Part shown: positions 10,801 to 20,530 of the stretch, in pieces
Numbering within the stretch: the first letter of the stretch is position 1
Layout: each line of letters begins with the position of its first letter
NCBI GenBank assembly: GCA_009602735.1
Contig: WELA01013098.1
Location: 243,462-307,461 of the forward strand
Length of the DNA stretch: 64,000 bases
Source: Mesotaenium endlicherianum
Taxonomy: Eukaryota; Streptophyta; Zygnematophyceae; Zygnematales; Mesotaeniaceae
Direction: 5' to 3'
Position numbers and translations under genes: made by a program
Notes under the pieces: generated by a model
Databases searched by the model: none
Told to the model about the DNA's origin: nothing
The model's input: only the letters and a program-made list of their open reading frames with translations

Positions 10801-11698
10801 GTAGTCCTGGAGGCATGTTAAACACATCAGTGTACTGAGCAACAATTTTTGCAGCAGTAGGGTGCTCCGGAGGGCTTACCTTTTTCTCAACCACTTCTTC
10901 AGGTTGAGGAGGTACCTCTCTTAGCAGCAGACAGAACATTCTGTCTTCCTTCTGGTTCCAGCTTTTGACGAACTCCATTGCATTCAGCAACTTGCATCCT
11001 TCTGGAAGCCTCTTCTTTTCCTTCATTTGCCATCCACACAGGACAAGAGGAAGAGCACTGGTGGGTGCCAAGTCAGTCTGCCCATCACTGGCTCCTCTCA
11101 CTTTAACTGTACCTCTGCTCCAACACACTTCAGCTTGATGTCTATTAAGCCAGGACCTGCCTAGCACGAGATCATAAAAGCCAGTGTTGAGTACCTCAAA
11201 TGTAAGCGTTTCAGTTAGAACTGCAATGCCAGAACCTAACTGGACCTCAATAGGCTTGGTTATAACTCCTCCCGGGATACTTGAGGCATCTCCAAGGAAT
11301 ATTTTTCTATTCCCTTGGGTGACAGTAGGCAGCCTTAGCCGCTTAACTAAGTCCTTGTGAATAAAAGTATGTGACGCCCCTCCGTCAACAAATGCCCTCA
11401 CCTTCCTACCTGCAATCATGCAATGCAGTAGGATAGGGGGGACTGTCTTTTCCTGACTTTCGCATTGTTCTCCTGACGTAGCAAAGAAATGTTGGACATC
11501 AGGTGGAACAAGAGCATCCAGAGTGTGCACTCTCTGGACGTCTATATTACTGATGGTCTCCTTTATCTGTTTGTCAGGCATGCATAGTGAATCCAGTTCA
11601 GCAGGACCCATAATACCTGCTACGAGGGCAGCTAGTGACGACTCACTATCTCTAGCATCCTCACAGTCAGTAGACTGGATTACTGACTGTTGCTGTCT
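7895..11698 (-). CDS. pol: Pol polyprotein of element C (protease-RT-RNase H-integrase-chromodomain)
   Basis: Intact Ty3/gypsy polyprotein of about 1267 residues if entered by -1 frameshift at 11698; the first in-frame ATG is at 11609-11611. Counting from that Met, the aspartic protease has [11 protein letters not shown] near residue 75. The RT has [19 protein letters not shown] and the catalytic FLDD. RNase H has the [12 protein letters not shown] block. Integrase has an H2C2 zinc finger (C-x2-C as [10 protein letters not shown]) and the D,D,E core with [12 protein letters not shown]. The C-terminus is a chromodomain ([12 protein letters not shown] through [15 protein letters not shown]), which in chromoviruses directs integration to chromatin. 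No stop interrupts it. Confidence 0.95.
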   Translation of the reverse strand, partial: RQQQSVIQSTDCEDARDSESSLAALVAGIMGPAELDSLCMPDKQIKETISNIDVQRVHTLDALVPPDVQHFFATSGEQCESQEKTVPPILLHCMIAGRKVRAFVDGGASHTFIHKDLVKRLRLPTVTQGNRKIFLGDASSIPGGVITKPIEVQLGSGIAVLTETLTFEVLNTGFYDLVLGRSWLNRHQAEVCWSRGTVKVRGASDGQTDLAPTSALPLVLCGWQMKEKKRLPEGCKLLNAMEFVKSWNQKEDRMFCLLLREVPPQPEEVVEKKVSPPEHPTAAKIVAQYTDVFNMPPGLPPKREVDHRIDLLPGSQPPWQRTYGLSYLESEELKTQIAELEENGYISPSKSPYGAPILFVKKKDGSMRMCVDYRALNRITVKNKYALPRIEDLLDTLSGAKVFSKIDLKSGYHQIRIAEGDEHKTAFRTRYGHYEFNVMPFGLTNAPATFMGAMNDIFRPYLDKFVQVFLDDILIFSKDEAQHTEHLKKVLDTLRKNHLYAKMSKCDFFKESIEFLGHVVSKEGISVDPKKVQTIRDWPVPQSVSEVRSFLGLANYYRRFIENYSTKASKLTDLTKKDIGYVWGEEQQAAFQTLKDALCSAPVLAVYDPSKPVQVVTDASDFAMGAILLQPADKTTKDGKVRQEWHPVLYESMKFNPAEINYSVHDKELLAIIHVLKQWRAYLHGKAFKVITDHLALTHFQKKSKLSRRENRWSQMLEQFQVQIDYKPGKLNPADALSRRPDLQERNFSQHAVDKVLCALTSLKVKKSFLEQLRKAYLSDPTFEPSPTTGVCRATALGYKLKGGVWVTETTSGRLKLVIPNNLEIRSLLLSQAHDSLLGGHLGQAKTVGKLAKHYHWEGLPREVLKYVKSCDQCQRNKSRHTPPGGLLQPLPIPAGRWETISMDWVVSLPRTANGHDSILVVVDKLTKMVIFIPTTVKVTALETARQFYNHVVCQHGLPSNIISDRDSKFTSKFWRALMGLMGVKQLLSTANHPQTDGQTERTNRVLQEVLRAYINQKQDNWDDLLPQIQFAVNSAVHASTGKTPFELSLGRVPKSPLDVLGESLTHPEGIDNPVSLQLTQEFADTLSEVQRNLHTAQENQQKYANQHRRELTFSKGDLVKLHSQHLYLPGVVKKKLGPVWVGPYSVVRRVGQNAYKLNMSAEYKGHPVFNVSFLEPYIKGDTLFTGRFPVQPGPVPAVRDGDPEEYEVDEILDARSVRRSSKYVMKYLIRWKGYDASGDTWEFKDHLTNAKGALTRFHLRAAGVPP

Positions 11699-11704
11699 TT
11701 TAAA
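11663..11704 (-). promoter_or_regulatory. Predicted -1 ribosomal frameshift signal at gag/pol junction (element C)
   Basis: On the minus strand the gag frame reads CCT TTA AAA, giving the heptamer T TTA AAA (11704-11698), a canonical X XXY YYZ slippery site. A 7 nt spacer follows, then a perfect 10 bp stem: ACAGTCAGTA (11690-11681), an 8 nt loop and TACTGACTGT (11672-11663). The gag stop TAA (11682-11680) falls at the top of the first arm. Pol is in the -1 frame and open through the whole overlap, so slippage here would give a Gag-Pol fusion. Confidence 0.75.
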
Positions 11705-13158
11705 GGCTGGTCTTTTCTCTCGACCTTAGGCAGGTGCTTGACCGGACACTGTTCTCTGTAGTGGCCTTTCTGCTGACAATGGTAGCAAGTAGATTTTGCT
11801 GAGGCTGGTCTCGGCTTAGTCCTACCACCACCCCTTCCATAGCCACCTCGAGAGGGACCACCTCTACCTCTAGACTGAATAGCATTGTACTCATACTCAT
11901 ATTCATCACCCTGATTATCCTCAGCCTGGTCTCCTTCAACTGCATTGTAGGAACCGTGGGGCTTTTTGACAATCTTAGACACCAAAGCGTTACTCTGGCG
12001 CTTGTGATTGAACTGCTGCTGATCCCAGGCGTCAGCATCCTGGATCAAGTCAGCCAGTTTCTCATACTTTTTCTCAGCAAAATGACCAGAGACCTCGGAT
12101 TTCAAGCCATACCTGAAGTATGCTATCCTATACCGTTCTGGCAAATCAGGCTGCTTCATCATGTTCTCTTGGAACTTTTGAGCAAACTCAGCAACTGAAG
12201 TGGTCTGCTTCAGTGTCAGGGAGATCATCGCATAGATAGCTTTCTCCTGCTGGTTGATGACATCAAACTTCTCATGCAACTTCTCGACAAACTCTACCCA
12301 CGTAGGGTCACCGAGTTGCCGAGCCTTACGCTCTTCCTTCCAGTAAAGCCACCAGTCTGCGGCACTGCCTTTCAGTAGCGCACCGGTGTGCCTGACCTTC
12401 TCGTAATCTTGCAGTTCTGGGTAGTTCTCCAGCCACTGCTCAACATCCGCGAGAAACTTGATCAGGTAATATTTTCTGTTTCCCTCAGGATCATAGTCCT
12501 GGGGAGGTTTCGGCTTGGGCTTACTAGGCCCTCGGCCACCACCACTAGTGGTGTGAGACCCCAGTTGGTCTCTGTCCCGGAGTAGGGACATTATGATTCT
12601 TTTGTCCTCCTGCTGGGACTGATACATGGTCGCCATTTGCGACTGCATCTGAACGAACAATGCTCCCAAGTCTACATTTTGGGGTGGTAGATTAGCAAAT
12701 GCAGCAGCAGCATTGGCATCTACTCGCTGAGTAGTGTCCTCAACAATCCCTCTTGCTCCTGCAGCAGCAATTCCTGCCGCATTCAGCCGGTCACGTATTT
12801 GACCTAGGGGTACATTGAGTTGTACGGCAGGAGGTGGGTTCAGAACATTGGCCCTTGATGCCATAAGTTCTTCAACAGTGCGCTCGTCAGCTGGCTGTCC
12901 TTCCCTCCTTTGTATATCTTCAGCGGCCTTTGCTACTTGTTCAGCTTCTAGTCTGGCTATCTCCTCCTCAGCTTGCTGAGCTGCGACTGAGGCAATAGCA
13001 GCTGCCTCATCTGCAGCCTCCCTAGCTGCAGTATCCGCTACTGCTTCCGAATAGGTACGGTTTCCCGCTACATGGCTTTCCGCCTGGTTTTCGACATTCT
13101 CGTTATCCTGGTTCTCCATGTCTCGGGAGTTGCTAGTTTGAGACCTTGTCCTTACCAT
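11680..13158 (-). CDS. gag: Gag of element C
   Basis: 492-residue capsid/nucleocapsid protein of a Ty3/gypsy element. After a short basic start there is an Ala/Glu-rich, probably helical N-terminal third (residues about 30-100). A retrotransposon gag domain follows around residues 220-370 ([20 protein letters not shown], then [12 protein letters not shown] and [14 protein letters not shown]). Near residue 450 comes a G/R-rich linker and a single CCHC zinc knuckle ([14 protein letters not shown]) for RNA binding. It starts 34 bp after the LTR and overlaps pol in the -1 frame. The start codon is immediately followed by GTAAGG, which resembles a splice donor. Confidence 0.95.
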   Translation of the reverse strand: MVRTRSQTSNSRDMENQDNENVENQAESHVAGNRTYSEAVADTAAREAADEAAAIASVAAQQAEEEIARLEAEQVAKAAEDIQRREGQPADERTVEELMASRANVLNPPPAVQLNVPLGQIRDRLNAAGIAAAGARGIVEDTTQRVDANAAAAFANLPPQNVDLGALFVQMQSQMATMYQSQQEDKRIIMSLLRDRDQLGSHTTSGGGRGPSKPKPKPPQDYDPEGNRKYYLIKFLADVEQWLENYPELQDYEKVRHTGALLKGSAADWWLYWKEERKARQLGDPTWVEFVEKLHEKFDVINQQEKAIYAMISLTLKQTTSVAEFAQKFQENMMKQPDLPERYRIAYFRYGLKSEVSGHFAEKKYEKLADLIQDADAWDQQQFNHKRQSNALVSKIVKKPHGSYNAVEGDQAEDNQGDEYEYEYNAIQSRGRGGPSRGGYGRGGGRTKPRPASAKSTCYHCQQKGHYREQCPVKHLPKVERKDQPLKDSNSQ

Positions 13159-13180
13159 ACAAAGAAGACTGTGATAACTG

Positions 13181-13192
13181 CTCCGATACCAC
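13181..13192 (-). promoter_or_regulatory. Primer binding site of element C
   Basis: Directly after the 5' LTR, minus-strand GTGGTATCGGAG resembles the TGGTATCAGAGC site complementary to the 3' end of initiator tRNA-Met, the usual minus-strand primer of plant Ty3/gypsy elements. Element B carries the same TGGTATCGGAGC string, so both families share this primer variant. Confidence 0.8.
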
Positions 13193-13964
13193 TGAAATGA
13201 ATCGACTTACCAAATAGGCGATTAACAATTAATAAAGATCTTTATATCAGCAAGTAATCTTTATGGTAATTTCCGTTAACTGGTTAAACGGCAAAGGACA
13301 ATACACTAGCAGTGAATAATACTCGTAAGTCAAATGCGAGTAAACTAGCATCAATAATGCAAATCAGTAAACTCATACATAAGCAAGGTTAGAAGACAGT
13401 GCGTATCAATGGCTTCTCGCCTTGGATTCAGATCTCTCTCAGTAAGCTGTACAAGAGAGTTGGCCTCGTTTCCGAATGCCGAACTCGAGAGCAATGCCTA
13501 GCATATGTACATGGAATGAGTTTACTGTTCAACGGTCAGTGCGATGGCACCGCCTACCCGGGAGTTAACCACGTTGGTAGGACCTCGGTTAACCAAATCC
13601 ACCGCCATCTCCCATCATCCCGAATAGCCATCCATCATGGGGATGTCATCTGGCCATTCATCTAGCAGGTGGTACTTAGATGCATATCAAGGCAGTTCGC
13701 TGCTACCGAGCACGGAAGTCAGCTGGCTGTCAAAGAATGTGTCAGCAAGCTGACTTAAGTTGACTTCAGCCTGCTGCTTTTGGCCGAGTCATTAAACTGA
13801 TAATTATGTAAAGTCCAGCAGACTGATTACTAACTAAAGTTCAGCAGACTGATTACTACCTAAAGTACAGCAGACTGACTACTAACTAAAGTCCAGCAGG
13901 CTGAACTAAATTAACTATTATATTTAAATAAATATTATATCTACTAATATACTGTATCATTACA
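13193..13964 (-). repeat. 5' LTR of element C
   Basis: 772 bp, minus strand, beginning TGTAATGATACAGTAT and ending GATTCATTTCA. It is longer than the related LTRs at 5104 (734 bp, clipped) and 17311 (721 bp), mainly because it holds about four tandem copies of an approximately 30 bp unit around CAGCAGACTGATTACTAA (13808-13905). Its 5' boundary directly abuts a gag fragment of element D at 13965, with no spacer. Confidence 0.9.
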
Positions 13965-15341
13965 GGTATGGCTTGAAATCCGAGGTCTCTCTTACTGAGT
14001 CAAGCGCATGACAGTCTCCTGGGTGGACATTTGGGGCAGGCCAAAACTGTTGGCAAATTGGCAAAACATTATCATTGGGAGGGGTTACCCCGGGAGGTCT
14101 TGAAATACGTCAAGTCCTGTGACCAGTGTCAGAGAAATAAGTCTCGGCACACACCACCCGGAGGTCTCTTGCAACCACTGCCCATCCCAGCTGGCCGCTG
14201 GGAAACTATATCCATGGACTGGGTGGTCTCACTACCAAGAACTGCCAATGGGCATGATTAAATACTGGTAGTCGTGGATAAACTGACAAAAATGGTCATT
14301 TTTATCCCCACAACTGTCAAATTGACTGCACTCGAAACAGCGAGACAGTTTTACAACCATGTAGTATGCCAACATGGGCTCTCGTCTAATATCATCTCAG
14401 ACAGAGACTCAAAATTCACCTCTAAGTTCTAGAGAGCTTTGATGGGGTTAATGGGAGTCAAACAGCTGCTCAGCACAGCAAACCACCCTCAGACTGATGG
14501 GCAGACTGAAAGAACTAACCGAGTTCTGCAGGAGGTGCTGAGAGCATATATCAACAAAAAACAAGATAATTGGGATGACCCGTTACCTCAAATTCAGTTT
14601 GCGGTCAACAGTGCGGTGCACGCGTCAACGAGCAAGACTCCTTTTGAACTTAGCCTGGGTAGAGTCCCTAAGTCTCCTTTAGATGTGCTTGGGGAATCTT
14701 TAACTGGCCCTGAAGGGATTGACAACCCGGTCTCCCTCCAGTTAACTCAGGAGTTTGCTGACACCCTGTCAGAAGTCCAACGAAACTTGCACAAGGCCCA
14801 AGAAAGCCAACAAAAATACGCTAATCAACACCGTCGGGAACTGACATTTTCCAAGGGGGATTTAGTCAAACTGCATTCTCAGCACCTGTACCTCCCTGGT
14901 GTGGTCAAGAAAAAGCTTGGTCCTGTCTGGGTCGGTCCATATTCGGTGGTCCGTCGTGTCGGTCAGAATGCTTACAAACTGAACATGTCAGCAGACTACA
15001 AGGGTCACCCGGTCTTTAATGTCTCCTACCTGGAACCATACATCAAAGGTGATACACTGTTCACAGGTCGGTTACCTGTCCAACCGGGACCGGTCCCCGC
15101 TGTCCGGGACGGCGACCCTGAGGAATATGAGGTCGATGAGATTTTAGACGCTCGCTCGGTCCGTCGATCGTCTAAATATGTCATGAAGTACCTCATCCGA
15201 TGGAAGGGTTACGATGCCTCTGGGGACACTTGGGAATTTAAAGACCAGCTGACCAATGCCAAAAGGGGCGTTGAAACGGTTCCACCTTTGAGCGGCTGGG
15301 GCACCTCCCTCACCGTCATTTCAGTTGACACGGGAAGGTGA
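13965..15341 (+). pseudogene. Gag-pol remnant of element D (integrase and chromodomain)
   Basis: A few gag codons are fused to the C-terminal half of pol. The integrase H2C2 finger is followed by the D,D,E core, then the chromodomain ([27 protein letters not shown]) to 15341. It is broken by the large internal deletion at about 13992 and by at least two nonsense changes: TCA to TAA at about 14260, and TGG to TAG at about 14430. By eye the surviving protein is close to identical to the same part of element C. Confidence 0.9.
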
Positions 15342-15361
15342 CAGGAGGTCCTGTCTCCATA

Positions 15362-15391
15362 TAAGTTGGAGGGAGATATGACAGTTAGTGA
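15362..15391 (+). promoter_or_regulatory. Internal polypurine-like tract after pol (element D)
   Basis: ATAAGTTGGAGGGA just after the pol stop repeats 14 bases of the terminal tract at 17297-17310. Similarity to element C runs through ATATGACAGTTAGTGA and stops at about 15391, as it does in C. Confidence 0.5.
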
Positions 15392-15598
15392 CAGTTGTGA
15401 CAGGCAGCCTTTAAATTTAAGTTGGCGGGAGTGGTAGTCTCTGATCACCATATTACCCACTCAACCTGCGCTCACACTCACTTGCTCTCCAACTCAATTT
15501 TTCCTTATATTCGCTCACCAGGTATTCCACTCTAGGAACTCTCCCGATCGCGTCCCTCTTCATCAAGGGCACTCAGTAGCGGCAAATTATCATGACTT

Positions 15599-15629
15599 CA
15601 CTAACTGCATTGTATTTATGATTCAGCAG
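15599..15629 (+). promoter_or_regulatory. Putative branch point and 3' splice site before ORF3 (element D)
   Basis: CACTAAC at 15599-15605 is followed by a T-rich stretch and CAGCAG ending at 15629; the ORF3 ATG begins at 15631. Spacing and order match element C although the surrounding nucleotides do not align. Confidence 0.4.
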
Positions 15630-15630
15630 G

Positions 15631-17225
15631 ATGACTCAAAAGTCGGAACTGAAGAGGAAGAGAAGGGCGGAAGAGGCACATGCAAAATACTTGCAATTTC
15701 TTGGAGACATCGAATCATCTTCCATCACCGCTCGGGAATCACAACGACTCCAACAACAGCGAGAGGCACAGAAGAAGAAGGAGGAGGAACAGGCCAGACT
15801 GAGGCAGGAAGAAATGGACAGAAAAGCTGCAGAGGAGGCTAAGAAAGCAGAGGAGGAGAGGCAAGCTGAGGAGAAGCGGAAGCAGCAGGCTGAAGAAGAA
15901 GAACAGAGGAGAATCAGCAGCTACCGCTACACGGTGGTGGGCAAGGGCTTTGATCTACTGGAGGAGGCCTTCAAGTATGCCCAGAGAAGTTGCAGTGAGT
16001 CGCAGAAGGACTCTACCACGATTACGCCAGGATGGTAGGATATACCATCGGAGAGGCCAAGGCAATGGCCCAGGTGAACGAAGCAGGAGCTGTCTCGATT
16101 CTTGGTATCTGGGGGACAGATAGGGTCATCAGGATGATCCCCATGGACGCGGACAGCTTCAAGGACTCAACACCCCACAACAGGTTCAAGGCCATGTACA
16201 ATGAGGTGGAGAGGAGGAGCTGGGAATTCTTGGCCAGAGAAACCAGTCAGCTGGACTTTGCAGGGCACTGGTACCCTTGTACTCTCAAAAAGACAGACGC
16301 TGCCTTCTTCCAAAAGCCCACTGATTGGCGGTGGATGACCATCAACATGAGGGACCAGCAGAATGACAGGGCGACGGATGAGGATTTCCTGACAGACCTA
16401 AACGGGAACATAGTATTGCCCCCTCACATTGCGGCTTGGGACCCAAGATTGGATGGAGTCAGAGACTGCATGAGCCAAGAGATGCAGGGGGACAGAAGCA
16501 GGGCCCGGGAGTCCTTCTCCAAAGGGAAGCACGCTTATGCCAAATGGGCAAGTAAGCAGGGGGAAAAGGACCTCTATACGGTCCGGACTCAGCAGCCCCC
16601 ACCAACACCCAAAAGGGGAAGGTCAGTAGGATATTCTTTTTCTCGGGAAGAGCTGGAGCAGCGGACAGAGGAGACCCCAGAAGTCTCAGAGGAACCCGGG
16701 GACGGCGAGGAGGCGGAGTCGGAGGAAGACGAGGAGGAAGGCGAAGAGGAGGACACTAGCCCCGCCGTGATCCTGACACCTGCCACATCCCCTGTAAGGG
16801 AGAAGACGGGGTGGGCCCCGCCGCAACTCGCTCAAGAGGAGGATATCACTTGGCTGGGGACTGCCAGAGGACAGAGCCCATCTCCAGGCAAGGAGACCCA
16901 GTCGGACAGGGCAGACAGGAGGGTTGCTCGGGAGATCGCCAAAGGCCTGCCAGCATCTCCCTCGCAGAGAGGGCATGTACCCTTGGCTCATGTCATGCGA
17001 CATCCTTCCGGCATGCCGGTATACGTACCTGTCAGTTTGAAGGCTGCCCAGGAGAAGGCTGCCTCCCTTCAGTTTCAGACTGTGCAGGAGGAAACAGCCC
17101 AGTTACTGCGTTCTCCGCCGGGTCCTTACACGGAACCCCCTTCTCTGACAGGCTTCAAAAGACCCCAAGACAGGAGGAGGTCTGGCTCCCCTGAGCATAG
17201 GGCCTCAGGGACATCTTCCTCCTAA
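15631..17225 (+). pseudogene. ORF3 of element D, frameshifted
   Basis: Homologue of element C ORF3. The first part (15631-16038) has a K/E/R/Q-rich coiled-coil segment and YRYTVVG, then loses about 25 codons relative to C together with the frame. The second part (16032-17225) resumes at MVGYT and carries NEVERRSWE, PTDWRWMT, LPPHIAAWDPRL and SKGKHAYAKWA, a strongly acidic stretch, then GHVPLAHV and HPSGMPVYV and a Ser/Pro/Arg-rich end. The tail is continuous here, unlike the stop-interrupted copy in C. Amino-acid identity to C is only roughly 40-50% by eye, far below that of the adjacent pol. Confidence 0.8.
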
Positions 17226-17275
17226 TGGCAGTAGGCTGGGGACGGAAGGGACAGCACGCTATTATTAGTGTTAGT

Positions 17276-17310
17276 GTTGTCGAGGCGACAACATGATAAG
17301 TTGGAGGGAT
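17276..17310 (+). promoter_or_regulatory. Hairpin and 3' polypurine tract of element D
   Basis: 17276-17292 is the same 7 bp stem, 3 nt loop hairpin as in element C (GTTGTCG-AGG-CGACAAC), followed by ATAAGTTGGAGGGAT abutting the LTR. Nucleotide similarity between C and D resumes exactly at this hairpin after the divergent ORF3. Confidence 0.75.
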
Positions 17311-18031
17311 TGTAATGAATCAGTATACTGGTTGATATAATATTCATTTAAATAATATAGTTAAATAAGTTCAGCCTGCTGAACTCTAGTTAACAATCAG
17401 TCTGCTGGACTTTATACTTAACATCAGTTTAATGACTTGGCCGGAAGTAGCAGGCTGAGGTCACCTTAAGTCAGCTTGCTGACACATTCTTTGACAGCCA
17501 GCTGACTTCCGTACTCGGTAGCAGCGAACTGCCTCGATATGCATCTAAGTGTGATATGCTAGATGAATGGCCAGATGACATCCCTATGATGGATGGCGAT
17601 TCGGGATGATGGGAGATGGCGGTGGATTTGGTTAACCGAGGTCCTACCAACGTGGTTAACTCCCGGGTAGGCGGTGCCATCGCACTGACCGTTGAACAGT
17701 AAACTCATTCCATGTACATATGCTAGGCATTGCTCTCGAGTTTGGCATTCGGAAACGAGGCCAACTCTCTTGTACAGTTTACTGAGAGAGATCTGAATCC
17801 AAGGCGAGAAGCCATTGATACGCACTGTCTTCTAACCTTGCTTATGTATGAGTTTACTGATATGCATCATCACATGCTAGTTTACTCGCATTTGACTTAC
17901 GAGTATTATTCACTGCTAGTGTATTGTCCTTTGCCGTTAAACCAGTTAACGGAAATACCATAAAGATTACTTGCTGATAGAAAGATCTTTATTAATTGTT
18001 AATCGCCTATTTGGTAAGTCGATTCATTTCA
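17311..18031 (+). repeat. 3' LTR of element D
   Basis: 721 bp, TGTAATGAATC to GATTCATTTCA, the best-bounded LTR of family 2. It is followed at once by GGTTG and the DNMT reading frame. It carries fewer of the approximately 30 bp tandem units than the C LTRs. Confidence 0.9.
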
Positions 18032-18800
18032 GGTTGGTCAAGGAAGAGGGTCGGCTAATCCCCGCTCTCAATAATTCTTTGAGCTGATTCGCGTCTTAGG
18101 TCTTCTGCAGACCTCTCAGTCCTTCCCACCTGCATACCTCCTTGAAAACATGAACTCTTTGGACGATGCTCGTGCTCACATCCGTGTTGGCTTCCTCACC
18201 ATCACATCTATTCTGGGGTCCTGCGTTACAATCGACGCCGCAGCCGTGGGGTCTTACGCTCACCGTTCGCGTGTGTTCTGGCAAAATTTTGTCCCTCACA
18301 CTACACTACAGCCCATCATTGACTACATCCACGCGCACCCTCCTCGCATCACTGTCACCTCCATCCTGGCCCCACACCGTTGTCCCATAGAAGTCAGTCG
18401 CCCTGACCACTCTTCCTTCTGTCCAGTGAACTTCCCTGGTTACCCTCGGGCTGCATTCCCCACTCTCGTCAGTCGTCCCCACTCTTTTGCCTTCCGAAAC
18501 TATGGGCCTGGGATGTTATTTGATTCTCACACGAACCAGTATGTGGAGCCTTCTGCGTCTGAACGCAAACTCATCCTCGAATTTCTTCCCCAAGCCACTG
18601 CCTCTCCTGCCTTATCCCTCTTCCAGCGCTGCCAACTTCTGGGTCGAGTTATGGACATTCATGCTCTCACTTGGATTTTCTCTATACTCCCTGTCCTCAA
18701 CACACGACTCTGTGCCTCTTTCCTTCACACTCCAGCCTGCCACGTACATGCTTCCGACTGGGGGTGGGGGGCTCAGTTGGAATTTTTCACGCCTTCATAG
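18032..18800 (+). pseudogene. C5 cytosine DNA methyltransferase domain of a retrotransposon polyprotein (C-terminal half)
   Basis: Would methylate cytosine in DNA. Visible motifs in one frame are FFELIRVL, then PPAYLLENM (the ENV-type motif), then IDAAAVGSYAHRSRVFWQNF, matching the conserved IDA...HR-R-FW-N block of Dnmt3-like enzymes (motif VIII). Further on come a target-recognition stretch, SASERKLILEFLPQ and CQLLGRVMDIHALTW (LLGR-MD, motif IX/X region). The N-terminal half with motif I and the PCQ loop is absent, because element D ends at 18031. A TAA at 18072-18074 and the TAG at 18798-18800 break it. The same frame continues into the RT at 18864, so it was probably one polyprotein. DNMT-bearing retrotransposons have been reported in charophytes and dinoflagellates (recalled, not looked up). 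Confidence 0.78.
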
Positions 18801-20530
18801 CAGTCACAGATCTCAGGTTCATCTCCCGACAATTCTGCTTCCACACTTAGGGACGGGTGGGACTTGGGCTCACAATTAACTACGGAGGAAACCTTACAGT
18901 TCACTCAGATGCTGGAACAGAATGAGGTTTGTTTTGTACGATCACTCTTGGATTTGGGGCGGTGTACCGTCTCTCAATTTACCATTGATCTGACTACCAC
19001 CAAACCGGTATTTCTGAGGGATTATTGTCATGCTAAGGTCGAACATTATGTTATGCGAGAGAAAGTCACAGAGTTGTTAAAGGCTGATATGATTGAGGAG
19101 TCAATGTCGGACTTCGCCGCCCCCACTGTTATGCCTGCTAAGAAGGATGCAATAGGTAATTACACGGAAAAACGTTTGTGTGGGAATTACCGAGGACTTA
19201 ACGCTGTTACGAAATTGGATCGCTACCCTATGCTTGTGCCTGAGGATATCTTTGATGTCCTTGAGGACGCCAGTGTTCTCAGTGCGTGATTGACTTGCGT
19301 CAGGGATTTAACCAGATCCTCATTGATCCTAAAGATAAACATAAAACCGCTTTTTGGGCAAATCGTCGTTTGTATTAGTAGAAAGTTATGCCGTTTGGGT
19401 TAAAGAACTCAACTGCCCGTTTCCAGCGCATTATGGACCGAGTGCTTAGTGGGTTGCCTTTTGCTCGTTGCTATATCGATGATGTGCTCATATTCAGCCG
19501 TACCGTAGAGGAACACTTGACACATGTAGAACGGGTCCTACAATGCCTGAGGGCTGCGAGTTCAAAGTGTTATCTTGGGAAATGTAAGATTGCGACCCTT
19601 TCGGTTCCATACTTGGGTCACCACATCGTTCCTGGGGGGTTAACACCGCAACAGGTTAAGGTCGATGCCATTCGCCGACTACCCGTCCCGACGGATGTGT
19701 CTAGGTTGAGGGCCTACATAGGGATCACGGGGTATTACCGCCGTTTTTGCCTTGACTTTAGTGCGATTGCTGCACCTTTGAATGAACTCCTGAAGAAGGA
19801 TGTGCCCTGAGAATGGACTGAGGAACGCCAAGTAACTTTTGACAAGTTGAAAGATCTCCTATCCTTTGCCCCTATCTTGCGCAGACCAAAGTACAATAAG
19901 CCGTTTTCCCTTCACACTGATTGGAGTCATCTCGGTTTGGGGGCTGTCCTTGCTCAGGAGGATGAGGAAGGTCATGCATATGTGGTGGCCTATGCCAGTC
20001 ATAGTAACAACTCTGCTGAACAAAATTATAGCTCGTATGAAGGGGAATGCTTGGCTGCAGTGTGGGCTGTGGTGCACTTCCGCCCATATCTATATGGTAC
20101 TCACTTCACACTGATCACCGACCACCAACCCCTTCAATGGCTGATGACCAACCAAACACTCACGGGTAAACACGCACGTTGGGCCCTCATACTTCAGGAG
20201 TACGATTTCACCATCGAACATAAGGCTGGGTTAAGTAACCAGGATGCAGACGGTCTCAGCCGCAACCCTGAACTTTCGGATGTTGATCTCACCGGAGCGC
20301 GTTTTGCCTCTAGCCAGCAGGTGCATATCCTGCCAGCCTGGCATGCGGCGTATTACCTCGGTTGTCTTTCTATTCCTGTGGGTACGTGTGCGGTCAGTCC
20401 GGTTGCCCACCCGCATGCAGTGCCTGATGTATGGTCTGATTCGACTGTGATGGAGTATTTGCGCACTCACACCTGGTCTTCTCCCCTCTCGTCGCGGGAA
20501 CGGGACCAAGTTTTGCATCGTTGTGTTTGA
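18801..20530 (+). pseudogene. Ty3/gypsy RT-RNase H downstream of the DNMT domain
   Basis: Continues the DNMT frame: LTTEETLQFTQMLEQN leads into an RT with KRLCGNYRGLNAVTKLDRYP, MPFGLKNSTARFQRIMD and the catalytic YIDDVLIFS. It is followed by RNase H (LHTDWSHLGLGAVLAQ, YEGECLAAVWAV, LITDHQPLQWLM) and the LSNQDADGLSR end. It is decayed by a frameshift near 19288 and stops at about 19375-19380 (two TAG codons before KVMPFGL) and at 19808-19810 (TGG to TGA). Several of these fit C-to-T or G-to-A changes. No integrase follows; the open frame ends at 20530. Confidence 0.88.

Larger units (their letters stand above)
5104..13964 (-). mobile_element. Ty3/gypsy chromovirus element C with an extra ORF downstream of pol
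   Basis: A nearly complete minus-strand LTR retrotransposon. Read 5' to 3' on the minus strand it has a 5' LTR (13964-13193), a tRNA-Met-type primer binding site (13192-13181), gag (13158-11680), pol in the -1 frame (11698-7895), an internal polypurine-like tract (about 7847-7833), a third ORF (7627-5951), a hairpin plus polypurine tract (5872-5838) and a 3' LTR (5837-5104). The last about 11 bp of the 3' LTR are missing where it meets an inverted LTR fragment. Gag and pol are open, so the coding region looks recent. The third ORF has one in-frame stop. No target site duplication could be matched. Confidence 0.93.
13965..18031 (+). mobile_element. Element D: deleted plus-strand copy of the element C family
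   Basis: A head-to-head relative of element C. It begins inside gag (13965-13991, the string encoding YGLKSEVS), jumps by deletion to the integrase zinc finger, and continues through integrase, chromodomain, an internal polypurine-like tract, a broken ORF3, hairpin plus polypurine tract and a complete 3' LTR (17311-18031). No 5' LTR is attached; the plus-oriented LTR fragment at 4866-5103 may be its displaced 5' end. It ends exactly where the DNMT reading frame at 18032 starts, so it inserted into that element. Confidence 0.9.

Noticed and set aside
18032-18036. GGTTG after the LTR of element D as a target duplication shared with element B
   Set aside because: No matching GGTTG lies at the left end of the C/D complex (4866), so the identity with the element B duplication is coincidental.
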